A stretch of 64,000 nucleotides of DNA from NCBI GenBank assembly GCA_963920665.1, contig OY987267.1:62001-126000 (forward strand), in the 5' to 3' direction. The translations under genes were made by a program, and so were the position numbers. The notes under the pieces were generated by a model. It was not told the origin of the DNA, did not search any database, and was given only the letters and a program-made list of their open reading frames with translations. Shown piece after piece: positions 33,685 to 43,362 of this stretch; position 1 is the first letter of the stretch; each line of letters begins with the position of its first letter. Source of the DNA: Straminergon stramineum (lineage: Eukaryota > Streptophyta > Bryopsida > Hypnales > Calliergonaceae).

Positions 33685-35137
33685 ATTGAATTTATCTCTA
33701 TTGCAAAAGTTCTCTACCGTCCATCTCGTGCTTGATGTAGTCCCCACAGATGAGACCTCCTTTGGATTTTTGGGCCGACCCATGGCCTCCCATACTGAAC
33801 GGGCTCCCAAAATGTTTGTTGCCCAAGAAGGTTGCGTTGCCATGAAGTGATTTGTTCGGTTGTAGTAGGTGGATATATTTCGCAATTTATCATCATCCGC
33901 CGACCACACAATAAAACAATCCCACTTCCGGAAATACTTCTTCGTTTCTTCATTTATACCGTTGGCGTCGTCCAATATCCACTTGCTGGCTTCCATGCTA
34001 TGCTGCCCATTAATAATGTAAAACTGGCCATCTTGGATGGCCTCCCATGTAGTGGGCTTCTCCACGTGACCCACAGGCATAACGCAAAGTGTTTGCTTGT
34101 TAGTCTTGTCGGGAATATTTAAAAGCCAATTGACCATGTCATCAATAATTCGATTCTCTTTGGACCGTATATTGAATGTTGACGGCGCAGCAATAAGTTT
34201 GGAGATGTCGATCTCTTTCTTCTGACCGACCGGAAACACATATGCGTCTTCGCATGTACTCCAAAATCTTTGGTAAACCTCACTAACCGACTTGAAGTCT
34301 AGTTTCTTCTCTATTTTCCGAGAGTGAGGAACCTTCTGCATTTCATCCACATAACTTCCCTCTGCTATTTCCGAAACCTCCGTGGATTTGGTTGGCGTAA
34401 TCTGGGTTGATGCAGAAGCGCCAGACTTTCTCCCTTGCTTCTTAATGGGAGTTTTTACTTGCTTTTGACTGGCTCTTTTGCCTCTGCCTGACCCGGTTTC
34501 AATTACTGAGTTACACTTCGAACTTACACTCCCACAAGGGGTACCTGTGTTTAACGACACGGAGCGAGCTTTTGTCAACTCGTTCCGCAACTCCAGCTTA
34601 CCTTTTAGTGTGCTCAAATCACTAAACATGAAACAAAGCTTGGCAACAAGGCACCTCCAATTAATTGGTGTGCCATCCTTATTATGCCACTCGTTGTTGT
34701 CTAGTTTCTTCTCTAGCTCCTTCACCTCATCCACGAAAACAGAAGTCTCAAGACTTCTGAGGAACGGAGTCAAATTGAAGGGAATGAGAACAGAATCCAA
34801 GACGACTGTAAAGTGATATTGTTGCTCTCTTGGAATCTGTGGGACCGCTATCATGCACTTGATCTTGATCATTGGATGAGCGTCTGCTTCGACGTCCTTC
34901 ACTTTCTCTTCAAAGGAGAGTTGAATATAGACGCTGGAGTTCTTGAACTTGTATGAAAAGGACGTGTCGTTCACAAAGGGGATGATCTGAAAACTCCAGC
35001 TCTCAACTTTGTCTAGGTCTTTCAACTCCCACAACTCTCCATCACTGAGCATCATGTCTTCTGCATTGTTATCTACTGGGTTCTGGACCTCACACCGTCG
35101 GAAGTATTGCTCCAGGCTTGCAACTTGTTCTTCCATC
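33685..35137 (-). CDS. Exon 1: ParB/DGQHR-like region
   Basis: It starts after the acceptor CTCTTGTAG, with ATG at 35136 (MEEQVASLEQYF), and ends at donor AAT|GTAAGT; 484 codons. Residues about 1-200 are mixed alpha/beta. About 225-260 is a K/R/S/T-rich linker. About 300-484 contains EIDISKLIAAPSTFNIR, QTLCVMPVGHVEKPTTW, then FYIINGQHSMEASKWI, with GQHS near residue 395, and later DKLRNISTYYNRTNHF. The GQH turn between a beta strand and a helix, preceded by a conserved-position segment, resembles ParB/DGQHR-type domains, which include nucleases and NTPases. I see no proof of catalysis. It is fully open, with no stops. Confidence 0.55.
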
Positions 35138-35171
35138 CTACAAGAGAAAATCCAATTAAACGATGTGTACA

Positions 35172-35191
35172 TTCAGCTCGATTCGACCTGA
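35172..35191. repeat. Palindrome in the sequence upstream of exon 1
   Basis: TCAGCTCGATTCGACCTGA, decayed on one arm, about 35 bp upstream of the exon 1 acceptor. Confidence 0.5.
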
Positions 35192-35569
35192 TTAGACATG
35201 TGATAAATCATTTTTACTGCTTTATTATTGTAGCTGGGGAAACTCTATATGGTTTACCATTCAATATCGAAATCAATTACTCTTCAGAGAACTGTCAGTC
35301 GGCATGAGCCGAGCTCATATGACATGATTGAGGGTGTTAGTGAAACAATGATGCTTAGGCTTCGTAGACGTTGTTGAATGATTTATTGGATGCGTTTCAA
35401 GGCATTTGTCCATCATTTTTTAAGACTTATGACGTCTGTTCAGCTTGACCCGAGCTAAATTGACAGAGGCTAAAGGTCAGGGTTTTCCTACAAATAATAA
35501 ACACTCTATCGATTGTTGCTGGAATGAACGGGGAAGGCAAGATAATGTCGAATAGAAGGGTGAGTATTC
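35192..35569. other. 5' flank or upstream intron of the ParB-like gene
   Basis: No coding exon recognised. It contains one palindrome at 35439 and the target sequence TATTC (35565-35569) duplicated by element 2A. The flank continues at 39734. Confidence 0.45.
35439..35459. repeat. Upstream palindrome
   Basis: TCAGCTTGACCCGAGCTAA, imperfect, between exon 1 and the element 2A insertion. Confidence 0.55.
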
Positions 35570-36745
35570 TGTCATAGCACAGGATAAGTAAATTCCCTGT
35601 TATGCTCACAAAAATCACTCTAGAGCATAACGAAGTGACTCTAAAGGTCGAACCCACGAGATTCTGTGAAGTATTTACTTGATTTGGGCGAGTAAGCGCT
35701 CTCACCCTCTAAAACTTCCTTTTCGGTCCTAGATCTAAAACCGGAAACAAACAACCACCCAGAGGATCAGGACCGGATTACTTCCCATCCGATTCATAAA
35801 TCCTCCGGTAAACCCAATTCTCCCAATCTCCAGAACCTAAACAATTCCGGTCTTGGTACTACTCTAAACCAATCCGCTCCGACTGGTTCCCATATCTTCC
35901 CAACACTCTTCCAGTTTAGTTTTGCCTCTGTTGGACCATCAGAGGGTTCGCCGCTTAGGTTTCTGAGTGGTAGGCCCACCACTCCTTCTGCGGATTATAG
36001 TGGTTGAAGACCCACTGTTCTCTCCTTTCCTCTCCTAACTAACTCGAATCCGGTTTGATCCCTCACAACACTCCCGACATCAATCCGGAATGCAGATCAC
36101 ACAGAGATCCCCCATACGATCCGTTCTTACTACAACGACTTCAATGCCAGCTTCTACCCGTGCGAAGCTAGGTGGTTACAAGTATACTCGTCCGTTCCAA
36201 CAGTAACTAGGATCATTCCGTTTACCAACTAAGGTGATGAGACCTCTCAGAAGGTCGGACACTCAACTGAACTACTCGTCCAGGAGTTCTAGCGCGACTA
36301 AGGATACCCTCCCTATCCACCTAGCCTAACAATGGCTATCTCACCCGGAACTTCAAAACCCTAGATCTTGCTGAGGCACTGAAATACACTCCCAACACTT
36401 ACACAACCTGCACACACACTAAGGATCGGAAACTATCGCACTAAGGGGAGAAATCTAACCACAACTCTGCCTTACACCTTCCTAACTCCATATCATGCAA
36501 ACCTGCCAAGCTTGGGAGACACACACAACAAGAGAGCGCATACAAAGGTACAACAAGAATTGCAAAAAGAAGACTTCCAGCGTCCCTCGCGGGCGCTGAC
36601 TATATACATTTCAAAAAGTTACAAATGGGCGGGAAAACTCGTGAAAAGTCCGCCGCCATCTCGGTCAGACTTTCCGGTCCTACCTAACCCCTGCCGGATC
36701 GGAACAGTTTCCGTATCCGTTCCTACTCTACCTACTCTGTACATC

Positions 36746-37575
36746 CTAAGCCTCTATTCGCGATCCGATGGTCGCGCTGTCCGCCCCCGGGTCCATCTGC
36801 TCGAAAACCTCGTTTAGGTTCCAACTCCTCTCTACCTCCTGAGGTCGAGGAACCGGATTGCCTCCTATGGACGCGGAAGGTGAGTCCAAGTCGATGGCGG
36901 TTCCAGGTGTGCCAGCCTGGGTCGTTCTTTGGACTTGGGGGTTGCATCCTTCCCCTCTCCTGTTGTCACATCCGGGAACGAATCCGGGAGGGAGATATCC
37001 GAGAGTCAAATACCGTGAGAGCAGGTTGCTCCCGACAGTATCCGGGTACTCTCCTCCATCCGGTCCGCTGCCTTCCGTGCCTCCTTCATTGCCGCTTCTA
37101 CCTGCTCGGCAAAGTCGTTGAGGATCCGCACCATCCGGGAACCGGATAGCTTCTTCTCCTCGTGCACCCGCTCGTCAAACAACTTGGCTTTGGTGAGGGC
37201 CGTTCCAGTCTCCCCAAACGTGGCCTTCACTTGCTCCATCATCTGCCGAGCATCCTCTGCAATAGATTTGGTGGCTGCGAAGTTCTCCTTGTGCACCAAG
37301 ATCTCCGTCTTCATCTGATCCACCTCCTCTTGTAATCGGCGGATCTCTGCTTCCTGCTTCCGGGACTTGACCGGATCAGAAATACAACCCGCCACCTTTT
37401 CCGATAGCTCCCGGTCGGGTGCTGCTCCCACCATCCTCCCGATTGCTATCAGCATCTTCCTTTTCATCTCCCAATCCGCTCGTATGTCGCATAAGGTTTT
37501 TACGAGTGATCTGAACGGATCTTCGAGATCCGATTCTTTGGACACCGTTGTAGTCAGGCTAATTTTTGAAGCTAA
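36746..37575 (-). pseudogene. Element 2A protein, C-terminal half
   Basis: The frame from about 37575 to 37006 has a predicted coiled coil (EAEIRRLQEEVDQMKTEIL, VHKENFAATKSIAEDA) and GSRMVRILNDFAEQVEAAMK, which parallels GSKVIRILKDFSSKMELTLK in element 1A. A frameshift near 37006 leads to a further tail ending at 36746. It is separated from the N-terminal half by an AT-rich insertion. Confidence 0.5.
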
Positions 37576-38318
37576 TGTTTGGTAATGCAAATTCCTATTT
37601 GGAATTGTAGCTTACAAATTTAAGATGTTAAATTGTAGAACAGTAGTCCAAATTGGTGCTTTTGGCTAACTATAGTGGAAAAAGGGCTAGTGGATATGTA
37701 GTTGAGTTGGATTCCAAGTGGGTAGTTCAATTGTGTTGGATTCTGATCGTTGTGAGCCAATTTGGTGGAGTTGAAGAGGTGCCTAGTGGGGTATTTAGCC
37801 CTCTCTTCCATTTTGGATTTTCACCCAGTGTTGAGTTGAGCCCACTGCGAGTCCAGCCCTATGAAGGCTGAATTTCTTTTATGTATTTTTGGCAATTAAT
37901 ATAGTTCAATGGTTAAGTTGCTTAATTGGAGTATGTGAATATATCTTTGTGATTTTATGTGTTATGCTTGAATGTGTTCAAAAGTGTGTTGCTTGGTTTT
38001 TGTCCAGTGTTGTATGTAGGATAATGCAAATGGGAAATTGATGTAATTATGTACCTAATTGGCATGTTATTCAATTGTGAATCTAGTATTGGTTGTGTCG
38101 TTGTAGTCGGTTTAATAGTTGAGTTTAATATGTGAGAAAATTGAATGCCTAATTGGTATTATTAAATGGTGTGTTGGATTGAATTGGATTGAATTTGGAA
38201 TTGGGTTGAAGACATGAGATTGGTTTAGGTTGAATCAAATTAAAATTAAAATTTATCTCCCTACTTAAATGTTTCCCTTGGATCGAACTTAATATACTAC
38301 ATGGGTAGTTACCTAATT
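37576..38318. mobile_element. AT-rich insertion splitting the element 2A gene
   Basis: About 740 bp of sequence unlike the GC-richer surrounding gene separates its two halves. The ends show GTTTGGTAATGCAAATT and, inverted, GTTTGGTTGCCAATTAGG, a possible imperfect TIR. No target duplication could be fixed. Probably a small non-autonomous DNA element. Confidence 0.4.
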
Positions 38319-39281
38319 GGCAACCAAACCCTTGTCTACAACCGTCTTCTCGACCTCCGGCTTTTCCTCTGGGGCTGGGGTGCCGCGAGCGGGTGGCGTC
38401 CCCCGCTTGTTGGGAGAGGTCGTCTTCTGCCATTTGATGCCCGGCATTGGCGTCTCCTCTTCCTCTGACTCACTGTTCTCCTCGGGATCGGAACCGGATT
38501 CCATCTCCTCATCTGTTTCCGATTCTCCGTATTTCAGGAGAGTTTCCTGAGCCTTCCACCTCTTCTCCTCTGGTGCGCTCAAGAGCTGGTGCGAATGATA
38601 GAGGTGCATGAGATAGGGGCACACCGGAGTGGCCCTACTCTTCCCCACTCTTCCTACGAGTTGGGTGACCAGCTCGGAAATGATTCGAGCCCAGTCAACT
38701 TTCCGGTCTCCTCTCAGAGAGCCGAAAATTGTGTTGGCGAGGGAGATAGTCACCCTCGTCGGTTTTTCCGGATGAAGGACCGGAACTAAAAACTTCAGCA
38801 GCCGGCGCTGCCGCTCATCAATGCAGTCGTCCACCGCGTATCCGTCTTTCGGGTTGACCGCTCCCCCGAACTTTCCACGGCAGAACTCATCCTTCCGGCT
38901 TGCCATTCCCAGTCCTCCTACGCGGAAACTATAGGCTGTTCTCCACATGTCTTCCGTCCACAGATGTGGAACGGCTCGCAGAGTGTTGTCAAACTCATTG
39001 GACAGCTTGCCCAAGAGTTCTTTGACTATGGTCTCTTCTTTGAAGCCCCAAGGTTTATCTACAAACCCTAGGCAACCCATAGAGTTCAAGTCTTCCATGA
39101 GTTGGGACTTGGCTGGTTCGGTGGAGGGAACAACCGGAACTACCTTCCGGAGCTTTACCTCTGCTGGGGGTACACTGGAACTGGCCTGTCCGCCTCTAGT
39201 CCTCCTAAGCTGCGGCATGGACACGGATTGGTGCGCTCGGGACCCTTTCCGATACTCCCTCACTATCTCTCCTAGCCGCAC
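38313..39281 (-). pseudogene. Element 2A protein, N-terminal half
   Basis: An open minus-strand frame of about 322 codons. A clear ATG at the start is missing; the frame opens after a TAA near 39320. It carries LMEDLNSMGCLGFVDKPWGF, TEDMWRTAYSFRVGGLGMAS, DERQRRLLKFLVPVLHPEK, PTRVTISLANTIFGSL and PYLMHLYHSHQLLS, each with a counterpart in the element 1A protein. An acidic S/E-rich stretch follows before the AT-rich insertion. Function unknown; conservation across two families argues that it was selected. Confidence 0.55.
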
Positions 39282-39746
39282 GCCTCGTTCTCGCTTTCGC
39301 TCCCCGATCTCAACCGGTAATTAAAGCTCGAACGCTCAAGGACCACAAGTCTCGCAACGGACACTTAGCACAAAAGACTGTCACGGGAAACTAATCGACA
39401 GGCACAAAGGCAAACATAGAGCACAGACAGCGCTGGCAAACGAGAATGAGAAAGAGTTTGATCTAGGTAGCTCCAGTTCTTTTATAGCCGTTGGACACCC
39501 TGCCACCTCATCCTGACTCATTCCGGATCCGGTTCGTCTAAGGTATCCGGTCAGACATCCGCTCCTATCCTTTCACTCCCTGGAACCTGGATTGAGTAGA
39601 TCTTTCGACTATCTCATTTTCCGCTTCTTATTCAGATCTAGATGGTTCCTTAGCTAATTCTGGATACCTATATGTATTTTCCGGTTAGCTTGACTTAGTA
39701 AACCAAAAAAATCTAAAAATGCACGTTGTGACATATTCATTTACCT

Positions 39747-39779
39747 ATGCAGTTTAGCTCGAGTCGAGCTAAACTGCAT
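39747..39779. repeat. 33-bp perfect palindrome
   Basis: Sixteen-base arms, ATGCAGTTTAGCTCGA and its exact complement, around one central G. It lies just beyond the element 2A duplication, in the flank continuous with the ParB-like gene. Confidence 0.85.
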
Positions 39780-39826
39780 GGTAGAAATTCCAATATATTT
39801 TTAACCTTATCAGCTTGCCTTCATAT

Positions 39827-39911
39827 CATATGCGCTTATAACGTCGTTCTCATCTGTAGTTTAGCTCGATTCGAGCTAAACTGTAGGAAAGAACGACATT
39901 ATAAGCGCATG
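39827..39911. repeat. About 85-bp hairpin around the same palindrome core
   Basis: Arms of about 42 bases: GCGCTTATAACGTCGTTCT on the left pairs with AGAACGACATTATAAGCGC on the right with one mismatch, with TTAGCTCGATTCGAGCTAA at the centre. The same core therefore sits inside a longer foldback. Confidence 0.8.
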
Positions 39912-40072
39912 CAACATGAAGGTTTGTTTAACCATTTTTATGTTCAGGTCTATAGATATTTATCATTTCGTTTGAAATTTATTTAAAATTCCAGATTCAC
40001 AAGATTGGAATTCAAGGCTTCCTGAGTACTTCATGAATTTGTTACAGGTATTTGAAGGCCTTTGGACATGTC

Positions 40073-40097
40073 GCTTTAGCTCGAACCGAGCTAAAGT
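40073..40097. repeat. Palindrome at the far 5' side
   Basis: CTTTAGCTCGAACCGAGCTA with complementary flanks; one central mismatch. The most distal member of the family seen. Confidence 0.7.
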
Positions 40098-40100
40098 GTC

Positions 40101-43100
40101 ATATGGATGTTTACCAATGATAAAAACATCGAAAACCTTTGATCGTTTATAGGGCTGACTACACTAGCATTCAATTGCACTGGAACTTAGCGCTAATTTC
40201 TGAAGACCAAAAAATTAGGGTTTCGTTTCATGGTTTCGAAATCCTACTCATCTCATTGTTATGCAATCTGCAAATGCATATTCTCGACCCTAAACTTGCT
40301 ACTCCAACCCTTCCACTACAAGAACATGTGGATCTCTAAATACGAAAACAATTCATATATAATTGGAAAGCTTCTGAGACTTACTTGGAAAAAAAAGGGT
40401 GCACAATCTTGGACAGCACAGCGCGATCCTTGCACCAACGAAATCACAATTCAAGCAATACCTAAGAACAACATTTCTGAACATGTCATCCCAAAACCTC
40501 AAAGTGAAACCTTAAACCCCAATGATGCTTAACCCTACTGTCCAGCACGAAATTGAAAGCACACAACAGAAATTAGGGACACACATCAATGCCTGTAAAT
40601 TCAATTGATGCAAACATACTGATGAATGAGGTTTAGCAACCTTAGAATGTTGATATTCATACCAAGACAAGAATCCTACAACATTGTAGATAAGAATGAG
40701 ATCACATGCAACACAAGAAAACACTCACGGTATAACACAGAATTGAAACACAAACTCAATAACATACCACATATTATAACAACTGCTAAAAGGTAACAAA
40801 ACTTACAACGTTCAATTGACAAATTCAAAAGGTGCAGGACGCCCACAATCCCTAGACCACAAAGCTACGCTTCTGTGACGCCCGCCAAGAATCTGCACAG
40901 AACACGAAACAGATGATTACACTTTGGAACATGAAACTGAACAGACAAGGAAGCTTGGAACTCAGACACGTTAGAACCTCCAGACACACTAGAACCTCCA
41001 GCAGAAACATGGAAACTGAGGTCCTTACAATGCACATGTGACTACAGACACACTCACATAATCCAGAAAACATTGAAATTGAATTTCCCTAAACCCTACT
41101 TCTCTAGTGCTGGATTGCAAAGAGAGTCACGAACCTGAAGGAAGCAGAAAATGAAGCACTCCCGACGACGTCCAAAGCGAATAACTCCACATGCAGAAAA
41201 CAGAGAGCGCGCCCCCACACACGCAGAAAACGGAGCGCTCCAACAAAGTGCAAACAAAGAGATGTACACGACGAGGTTTAGAGTCCATTCACTGGCTTAG
41301 TTACACTCACAAAGACTCTGGAGGAACGGAGATCGCACACCCATGATGCAAGAACTTCCAGGCAACGTGGAAACTGAAAACACAAAACTCGAAACAAGAA
41401 ACCACAAAACACAGGTGCATAGAACTCAAAACACAGGCGAAGCAAACTCAGAAGACAGGCGCACCAAACCCTAGCACCTCGATGATGGAGGTTCTGCCCA
41501 TACCTGGACCCTTTCCTTGTACCCGGGTCTGTGTACAGTGGTACTCTTACTGATACCCGGATCCTACCCCTGTACCCGGGATTGCCTACTTGGTGGTCTT
41601 CATCCACATACCCGCCCCTCCCCTTGCACCCGGGTCTTCATCCTAATACCAATAGCCTCTCATCTCACCGAAGTCTCTCCTAGCCCTAATTTAAGCCCTC
41701 AGCAATGCGGCGGACAATTATTATCCAATGAATGATAAGGAATTCTCCTTTGTAGGAAAGAATTGCAACTATTCATCATCGGAATTTGGAATGGTAGGGA
41801 AAGATCTTCTACAATAGTTTGACACCCAATGAATATTTCTGGTTCTTGTAAAGTGGATAATGTCACACCGTTTTTGAATGGCTGATTTCCACGATCACCA
41901 GCCTAGTGTTTAAGGATTTACAACCTCTCTCATCATATACTCAACCCATTATTCATCATGTACTCAACCCATTATTGATAACCTGCACCAAAGTCTTGTT
42001 TTTCTATAGACGAAAAAATCCTACTAAGTTTGTTTGCAACCACAAATACCAGAAAACTTCCTTTTGTAACCTAATTATTTTTGTATGTAACTTCGGTTAG
42101 TCTTGTAGGTTCATATCACTTAATATCCAAAACCTTCTTCATGTGCAATTCCATGTTGAATGCATAGTTACATCCCTTAATATCTTAAGAGGGATTCAAA
42201 ATGAGTCATTTAGTCTTCATTCGTTTAAGTACACACTAGTGCCATGCAAATTATTTTTTTCTTTACCATGTCAATCAATGAATTATGAAATAGTGCAAAC
42301 ATTTTGTTCTATACTAACTTCTACAGAAGACCCCCCAATTAGACAAAAACAAACTATAATGATTAATCATTGCACTTTTGTCCCTCTCGGTAGAGAGATG
42401 CTCTAACAACCTTTGGATTGAAAACATCCTTGTCTTTTTGGCTTGTGACCATGGTAATTATTCCTTTTCTTCATTGGTTGACATAGTCAATGTAATTCTA
42501 AAAAACTGAACGTATACATTATAGATCAAAGTGTTGTAGACAATGGTTCTCCCATTCAAGACTAATATTAGAACGGAATAATTTTTAAAGTAGAAGTATA
42601 ATTCACCTAAAACTAAATTCATATTATGAAAAATATTAGAGAATTATAAGTCAAAAGAGAAAAATTTATATATTTCGAAATCTACATAGCCAAAAGAATT
42701 TTCAAGAAATTTCAAATATTTGATGCAAAACATAATCTATAAAGAGTGCTCAATTTTTCCATCATATTTTTCATCTAAAAATATTGGTGAAAGGAGTGGA
42801 CACAAATATAATGGTAGACACGAGAGTAACCATGTGATCTAAAAGTTGTTAGCAACTTTCTGTTGACAGTTCTTCACTCAATTAATTGTTATTGTAAATT
42901 TTACATGAAAGTCAGGTTAGTGTAGGTAGCCATAAATCCAGTAACTAAATTAATTGTATAGAAAAGGGCCAATTGAATCAATAGATTAAAACAACTTTGC
43001 ATGATATATTTCTTAAATTAAGAACATGACATGTTTTTTTGATGTTGTAACTATTGTTAGAGATGGAATTAGTCTAAACAGTCACCTTGAATTGTGCATT

Positions 43101-43362
43101 ATATTTAAATATCTCAACTATAGGAAGGCATGATATTGATTTGGTTTACGAATGAAGAAAAGAACGTAGAAGTTGTCATGAAAATAAGGGAAAGACCTTT
43201 AAATGATTCTTCACAATACGAAATTGATTTTATAATTAATTTCATAATAGGATGAAAGTAAAGAAAAAATTAACCCATCAATGTACTATATTCTCAAGAT
43301 GTTAACAATGGAAAGTCATTTATATAAATTTAATGAATTTGGAATGATAGATGAAATGTACT
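40101..43362. other. Spacer without supported gene
   Basis: It contains a stretch with recurrent GTACCCGGG-like motifs (about 41514-41640), repeats such as CTAGAACCTCCAG near 40975-41000, and AT-rich sequence from about 42400. Short frames have no recognised motifs. The segment 41814-41930 is related to the flank of CACTA-A copy 2 at 57849. Confidence 0.4.

Larger units (their letters stand above)
28692..35137 (-). pseudogene. Six-exon ParB-like / FCP1-like composite gene
   Basis: Six minus-strand exons (35137-33685, 33565-32222, 32048-30977, 30726-30524, 30368-29553, 29327-28692) have GT donors and AG acceptors. All junctions keep one frame: four at phase 0 and intron 3 at phase 1. From the ATG at 35136 the exons sum to 5523 bases, exactly 1841 codons. 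There are two internal TAG codons, in exon 2 near 33416 and in exon 5 at 29571-29573. The product would join a ParB/DGQHR-like region, an alpha-rich region, an acidic coiled coil, an FCP1-like region and a basic tail. It is probably a transposon gene: it sits among mobile DNA, shares the FCP1-like module with CACTA-A and carries palindromes in its introns. A host gene or read-through cannot be excluded. Upstream exons may exist beyond 35137. Confidence 0.6.
35570..39733 (-). mobile_element. Element 2A: TG...CA element with antisense ORF, TSD TATTC
   Basis: It starts TGTCATAGCACAGG, ends GCACGTTGTGACA, and is flanked by TATTC at 35565-35569 and 39734-39738. It is 4.16 kb with no second LTR visible. 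The non-coding left part shares blocks with element 1 (CACACAGATCC followed by CTACAACGAC; CCTCAGAGGGT-like). The right part carries a minus-strand gene homologous to that of element 1A. Copy 2B is an internally deleted relative. It sits inside the 5' flank of the ParB-like gene and is therefore younger than it. Confidence 0.75.

Noticed and set aside
36700..37149. Plus-strand frames inside element 2A
   Set aside because: Antisense shadows of the coding tail of the element 2A gene.
40314..40324. CACTACAAGAAC resembling a CACTA terminus upstream of the composite gene
   Set aside because: No subterminal motif array follows, and no matching inverted end was found near 28.5 kb; probably chance, though it would fit the orientation of the composite gene.
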